Source of the DNA: an uncultured Ruminococcus sp.
GTDB lineage: Bacteria; Bacillota; Clostridia; Oscillospirales; CAG-272
NCBI GenBank assembly: GCA_902766115.1
Contig: CACXCL010000031.1
Span: forward strand, 1-8,733
Length of the DNA: 8,733 nt
Direction: 5' to 3'
Under the pieces are notes generated by a model. That model saw only the letters and a program-made list of their open reading frames with translations, searched no databases and was not told the origin of the DNA. Shown here one piece after another: positions 6,538 through 8,733 of this stretch (positions are counted from its first letter, which is position 1; every line of letters starts with the position of its first letter). The translations under genes and the position numbers were made by a program.

Positions 6538-7569
6538 TTACCTCGGTTCATCCGGCTTTTTCCGCGACTTTATGGAGCGGAACGCGCCGAAATATGAGAG
6601 AATAGGCAAAAGGACGGGAAGAAACATCGCCAGCGAGAACCAGCCGACTGCGAGCGCCGCAGCGAGAAGAACGATCGTCACGGTTTTCCTTCCCGATCCG
6701 GGACGCGACCCGGTGATCGACCTTATTATCTCCATAACTCCTATCGCGGCGAAATACGCCATTAGTACGTAGTTCACGTTGACGATAACGTACGACCAGG
6801 GGGGAGACGAGGAGGCGGAGAGAAACGACAGCACCGCCGAGATGATGAACATGACGGCGAAGGAGACCGGAGTCGACAGCTTTTCGGGGAAAAGGAGCTC
6901 CCGGGTCCCGGACAGCCGGGACAGGAGTTTCAGCGCTGCCGTGTGTGCCGCGGAGGCGATCATGGAGAAGATCATGACCGCGGCGGGGATCAGGGCGAAC
7001 ACGGCGTCGGTCAGCGAGCCGGAGTCGACGGACACGTCCTGGAACGAACCGGAGGAGCGGAGCGTCCCGAGGGCGTCGTCCACCGCGGCGGATACGATCT
7101 TTTTCAGCTCCTCAATTCCCGCGGAGACGGAACCGTAGGACGTTTTGAGGGTGATGAACGCAAACGACCCCAGCGCTGTGAAATAGAGCGCGGACAAAGC
7201 GAGAAACAGGGTGAACGGGGCCGCCCTTTTCAGAAGCATCAGAGCCGTCGTGCCTGCCAGCACCAGTATCAGCGCCGCCGTGATCAGCACCGGAAGGATT
7301 TCGGCGCGAAGAGCCAGCGCGATACCCACGGCGACGGCGGGAGGCGCAAGCACCGCGGCGGAACGCACATGAAGGAACAGGTACGTCATTATTATCGCCG
7401 ACGTCACGAAACTCAGGAACGAGACGACGACGTTTGTGCGAAGAACGGAGACGGTCAGCGCCGACAGGGTAAACGCGGCAGCGGCAAGCAGGATCGCCGC
7501 AACGAGTCGAAGCGTTTTGCCTCCGCCGTTCCGTGGGGACACGCCGCTTTTATTGCCGTCCCGAGACAC
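6538..7569 (-). CDS. YybS-type (DUF2232) polytopic membrane protein
   Basis: The 343-residue protein has about eight or nine hydrophobic helices (roughly 20-43, 48-67, 71-88, 90-113, 118-141, 187-214, 234-253, 260-283 and 296-326). A hydrophilic loop lies at about 143-186, and the N-terminus (1-20) and C-terminus (331-343) are basic, consistent with cytoplasmic tails. I assign it to the DUF2232/YybS family mainly by position directly upstream of gdpP-rplI-dnaB, with supporting topology and length. No catalytic motif is visible and the biochemical role of the family is not established; some DUF2232 proteins look like transporter S-components. The start is GTG (7567-7569), supported by the strong ribosome site GGAAGGGG nine bases upstream. 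It is the first gene of the putative five-gene operon, with a predicted leader of about 40 bases. Confidence 0.8.
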   Translation of the reverse strand: MSRDGNKSGVSPRNGGGKTLRLVAAILLAAAAFTLSALTVSVLRTNVVVSFLSFVTSAIIMTYLFLHVRSAAVLAPPAVAVGIALALRAEILPVLITAALILVLAGTTALMLLKRAAPFTLFLALSALYFTALGSFAFITLKTSYGSVSAGIEELKKIVSAAVDDALGTLRSSGSFQDVSVDSGSLTDAVFALIPAAVMIFSMIASAAHTAALKLLSRLSGTRELLFPEKLSTPVSFAVMFIISAVLSFLSASSSPPWSYVIVNVNYVLMAYFAAIGVMEIIRSITGSRPGSGRKTVTIVLLAAALAVGWFSLAMFLPVLLPILSYFGAFRSIKSRKKPDEPR

Positions 7570-7576
7570 GTGCCGT

Positions 7577-7586
7577 CACCCCTTCC
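7577..7586 (-). promoter_or_regulatory. Ribosome-binding site deciding the GTG start of yybS
   Basis: GGAAGGGGTG on the minus strand ends seven bases before GTG 7567-7569, with the GGGG core nine bases away. The other nearby GTG, inside this site, is out of frame. The site therefore supports a GTG start at 7569 rather than an internal methionine. Confidence 0.6.
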
Positions 7587-7615
7587 GTAAAATGGATATA
7601 TCTTCACATTCTATT

Positions 7616-7644
7616 ATTATATCAAACGGCGATCCCTTTGTCAA
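7616..7644 (-). promoter_or_regulatory. Consensus SigA promoter of the yybS-gdpP-rplI-dnaB-dxs operon
   Basis: On the minus strand TTGACA (7639-7644) and TATAAT (7616-7621) are both exact matches to the vegetative consensus with an ideal 17-base spacer. Transcription would begin near 7609, about 40 bases before the GTG start of the yybS-like gene. A perfect consensus predicts high basal activity, which would suit an operon carrying rplI and dnaB. Confidence 0.85.
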
Positions 7645-7735
7645 TCAAAACGGGCCTTAATGCGGAAGGAGAGGCGTTTTTTCTGCGGATATGTGAGACG
7701 TTTGCGGAAAAAATGATTTTGTTTCCTTTTTTGTC

Positions 7736-7764
7736 TTGACAAGAGACGAAAAAAAAGGTACAAT
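7736..7764 (+). promoter_or_regulatory. SigA promoter of rny
   Basis: TTGACA (7736-7741) and TACAAT (7759-7764) are separated by 17 bases on the plus strand. The -35 is exact and the -10 has one mismatch. An A-rich run fills much of the spacer. Transcription would start near 7771, giving an unusually long leader of about 120 bases before rny. Confidence 0.8.
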
Positions 7765-7785
7765 AGCTTAGTATGTTTTTGTCGG

Positions 7786-7858
7786 CGTCATCCGGCGGGA
7801 ATATGCGTTATTGATAATTAAGTAATCCGTGCGCCGTCAGTTGCGCCGCGGATGACGG
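7786..7858 (+). promoter_or_regulatory. Inverted repeats in the rny leader, with two competing pairings
   Basis: CGTCATCCG (7786-7794) is a perfect inverted repeat of CGGATGACG (7849-7857), which could close a 54-base loop. A second stem, CCGTCA (7834-7839) with TGACGG (7853-7858), uses overlapping bases, so the two cannot form together. TGCGCCG is also directly repeated (7830-7836 and 7842-7848). No U-tract follows, so classic attenuation is unlikely. The ribosome site GGGAGGT (7879-7885) is about 20 bases downstream. The sequences do not match a riboswitch class I recognise. Confidence 0.35.
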
Positions 7859-7890
7859 AATATCAAAATTGAATAACTGGGAGGTACGCG

Positions 7891-8733
7891 ATGCAGCCGA
7901 TCATCTGGATCGTTATCATCGCAGCGTCAGCGGTAGTATCTCTCGTAGTTGGATTTGGTCTCGGATACATACGTCGAAAGAAGAAGGCTGAGGCCGTGAT
8001 CGGCTCTGCCGAGGAACAGGCGAAAAGGATCCTGGAAGATGGAATCAAAGCTGCGGAGACAAAGAAAAAAGAAGCGCTGATCGACGCGAAGGAAGAGATT
8101 CTAAAAACGAAGAACGACTTCGACAACGAAGTCAAGGAAAGAAGAAACGAACTGACAAGGCAGGAGAGAAGAGTCTCCTCCAAGGAAGAAGCGTTGGACA
8201 AAAAGGCAGAGAGCCTTGAGAAGAAAGACGAAACTCTGAATCAGAAGATCAGAGAAGCGGACGAGCTGAAGCAGTCTGTGGAAAAGCTGAAGCAGGAGCA
8301 GGTAGACTCCCTGCAGAAGATAGCACAGATGACGTCCGAACAGGCAAAGGAAAAGCTGCTCCAGATGATGGAGGACGAGATCAGGCACGAAAAGGCCATG
8401 AAGCTGGTCGCCATTGAGGAGGAGTTCAAGGACGAGGCGGACGAAAAGGCGCGGGAGATCCTCTCCACCGCCATCCAGAGATGCGCCGCCGACCACGTTG
8501 CGGAGATCACCGTGTCCGTGGTGCCGCTGCCCAGCGAAGAGATGAAGGGCAGGATCATCGGCCGCGAGGGACGCAACATCAGAACGATAGAGACGCTGGT
8601 AGGGGTCGATCTCATCATCGACGACACCCCCGAGGCGATCACCGTTTCCTGCTTCGACCCGGTCCGCCGCGAGATCGCGCGGATCGCGCTGGAGAAGCTG
8701 ATCCAGGACGGCAGGATCCATCCCGCCAGGATC
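7891..8733 (+). CDS. rny: Ribonuclease Y, C-terminus cut by window edge
   Basis: The 281 visible residues are the N-terminal half of RNase Y, a membrane-bound endoribonuclease that starts mRNA decay and processing in Firmicutes. One transmembrane helix (about 4-26) is followed by RRKKK, setting the rest in the cytoplasm. A long Lys/Glu-rich coiled coil follows (about 30-195), then a KH RNA-binding domain with GRIIGREGRNIR (220-231), GVDLIIDDTPEA (238-249), FDPVRREIARIALE (255-268) and DGRIHPARI (273-281). The catalytic HD domain (about 240 more residues in the family) lies beyond the window. Start ATG 7891 has the strong ribosome site GGGAGGT five bases upstream. The gene is divergent from the yybS operon and has its own promoter. 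The coiled-coil part is visibly poorer in GC than the KH part. Confidence 0.97.
   Translation, partial: MQPIIWIVIIAASAVVSLVVGFGLGYIRRKKKAEAVIGSAEEQAKRILEDGIKAAETKKKEALIDAKEEILKTKNDFDNEVKERRNELTRQERRVSSKEEALDKKAESLEKKDETLNQKIREADELKQSVEKLKQEQVDSLQKIAQMTSEQAKEKLLQMMEDEIRHEKAMKLVAIEEEFKDEADEKAREILSTAIQRCAADHVAEITVSVVPLPSEEMKGRIIGREGRNIRTIETLVGVDLIIDDTPEAITVSCFDPVRREIARIALEKLIQDGRIHPARI

Larger units (their letters stand above)
7570..7890. other. Divergent control region between yybS and rny
   Basis: This 321-base gene-free stretch holds two back-to-back promoters: minus strand at 7616-7644 and plus strand at 7736-7764. The -35 boxes are 91 bases apart (7645-7735). Between them is an A/T-rich tract (7705-7734) and three copies of TGCGGA (7661-7666, 7684-7689, 7703-7708). 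To the right is the long rny leader (about 7771-7890). I see no terminator, RNA gene or conserved small coding region. Confidence 0.7.

Noticed and set aside
6943..7590. Plus-strand open frame of 215 codons opposite the yybS-like gene
   Set aside because: It encodes an extremely Arg/Gly/His-rich product, as expected from antisense of hydrophobic membrane codons.
7773..7814. Possible leader peptide of 13 codons (ATG at 7773, stop TGA at 7812) at the predicted rny transcript start
   Set aside because: There is no ribosome site, the ATG lies almost at the predicted +1, and the peptide has no regulatory codon run. It would need conservation evidence.
7771..7890. A c-di-AMP (ydaO-type) or other known riboswitch before rny, considered because gdpP is adjacent
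   Set aside because: I could not find the conserved core of that class, nor a terminator or sequestered ribosome site typical of one.
8101..8721. Minus-strand open frame of 206 codons opposite rny
   Set aside because: It is antisense to the coiled coil and KH domain of RNase Y; the Leu/Phe richness mirrors Lys/Glu codons.
1..8733. Mobile elements, CRISPR repeats, tRNA or rRNA genes, toxin-antitoxin pairs or defence genes
   Set aside because: No terminal repeats, transposase or integrase motifs, regularly spaced repeats or RNA gene signatures were seen. The coding space is filled by recognised housekeeping genes and one DUF1080 gene.

Overview
The window is a GC-rich piece of a Firmicutes chromosome, most likely class Clostridia. 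The best evidence is gene order. On the minus strand, reading from right to left, a YybS-type membrane protein is followed by the c-di-AMP phosphodiesterase gdpP (yybT), ribosomal protein L9 (rplI) and the replicative helicase dnaB. This is the yybS-yybT-rplI-dnaC order known from Bacillus and its relatives. RNase Y (rny), also typical of Firmicutes, lies on the other strand. I cannot place the organism below class from this sequence.

Layout from left to right: (1) Positions 1-510, minus: the first 170 residues of a DUF1080 (3-keto-disaccharide hydrolase-type) protein, cut by the window edge. It has its own promoter-like sequence at 605-634. (2) 658-2511, minus: a divergent 1-deoxy-D-xylulose-5-phosphate synthase (dxs), the first enzyme of the MEP isoprenoid pathway. 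(3) 2567-3913, minus: dnaB. (4) 3980-4438, minus: rplI. (5) 4504-6528, minus: gdpP. (6) 6538-7569, minus: the yybS-like membrane protein, with a GTG start. (7) 7570-7890: a 321-base control region with two divergent promoters, both with 17-base spacers. One is an exact TTGACA/TATAAT match; the other is TTGACA/TACAAT. (8) 7891 to the right edge, plus: rny, cut after 281 residues inside or just after its KH domain.

Genes 2-6 are head to tail with gaps of 9 to 66 bases and no convincing terminator between them. They probably form one transcript, yybS-gdpP-rplI-dnaB-dxs, from the promoter at 7616-7644. It would join c-di-AMP breakdown, a ribosomal protein, the replication helicase and isoprenoid precursor synthesis. 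rny is transcribed away from the same control region with a leader of about 120 bases that contains inverted repeats.

Most of the window is ordinary housekeeping DNA, and I see no mobile element, CRISPR array, RNA gene or defence-like cassette. The points most worth a second look are the active-site substitutions in Dxs, the matching hairpin-plus-ribosome-site modules in front of rplI and dnaB, the possible alternative folds in the rny leader, and a DUF1080 gene without a signal peptide beside a core operon. I do not think the window holds an undescribed multi-gene system.
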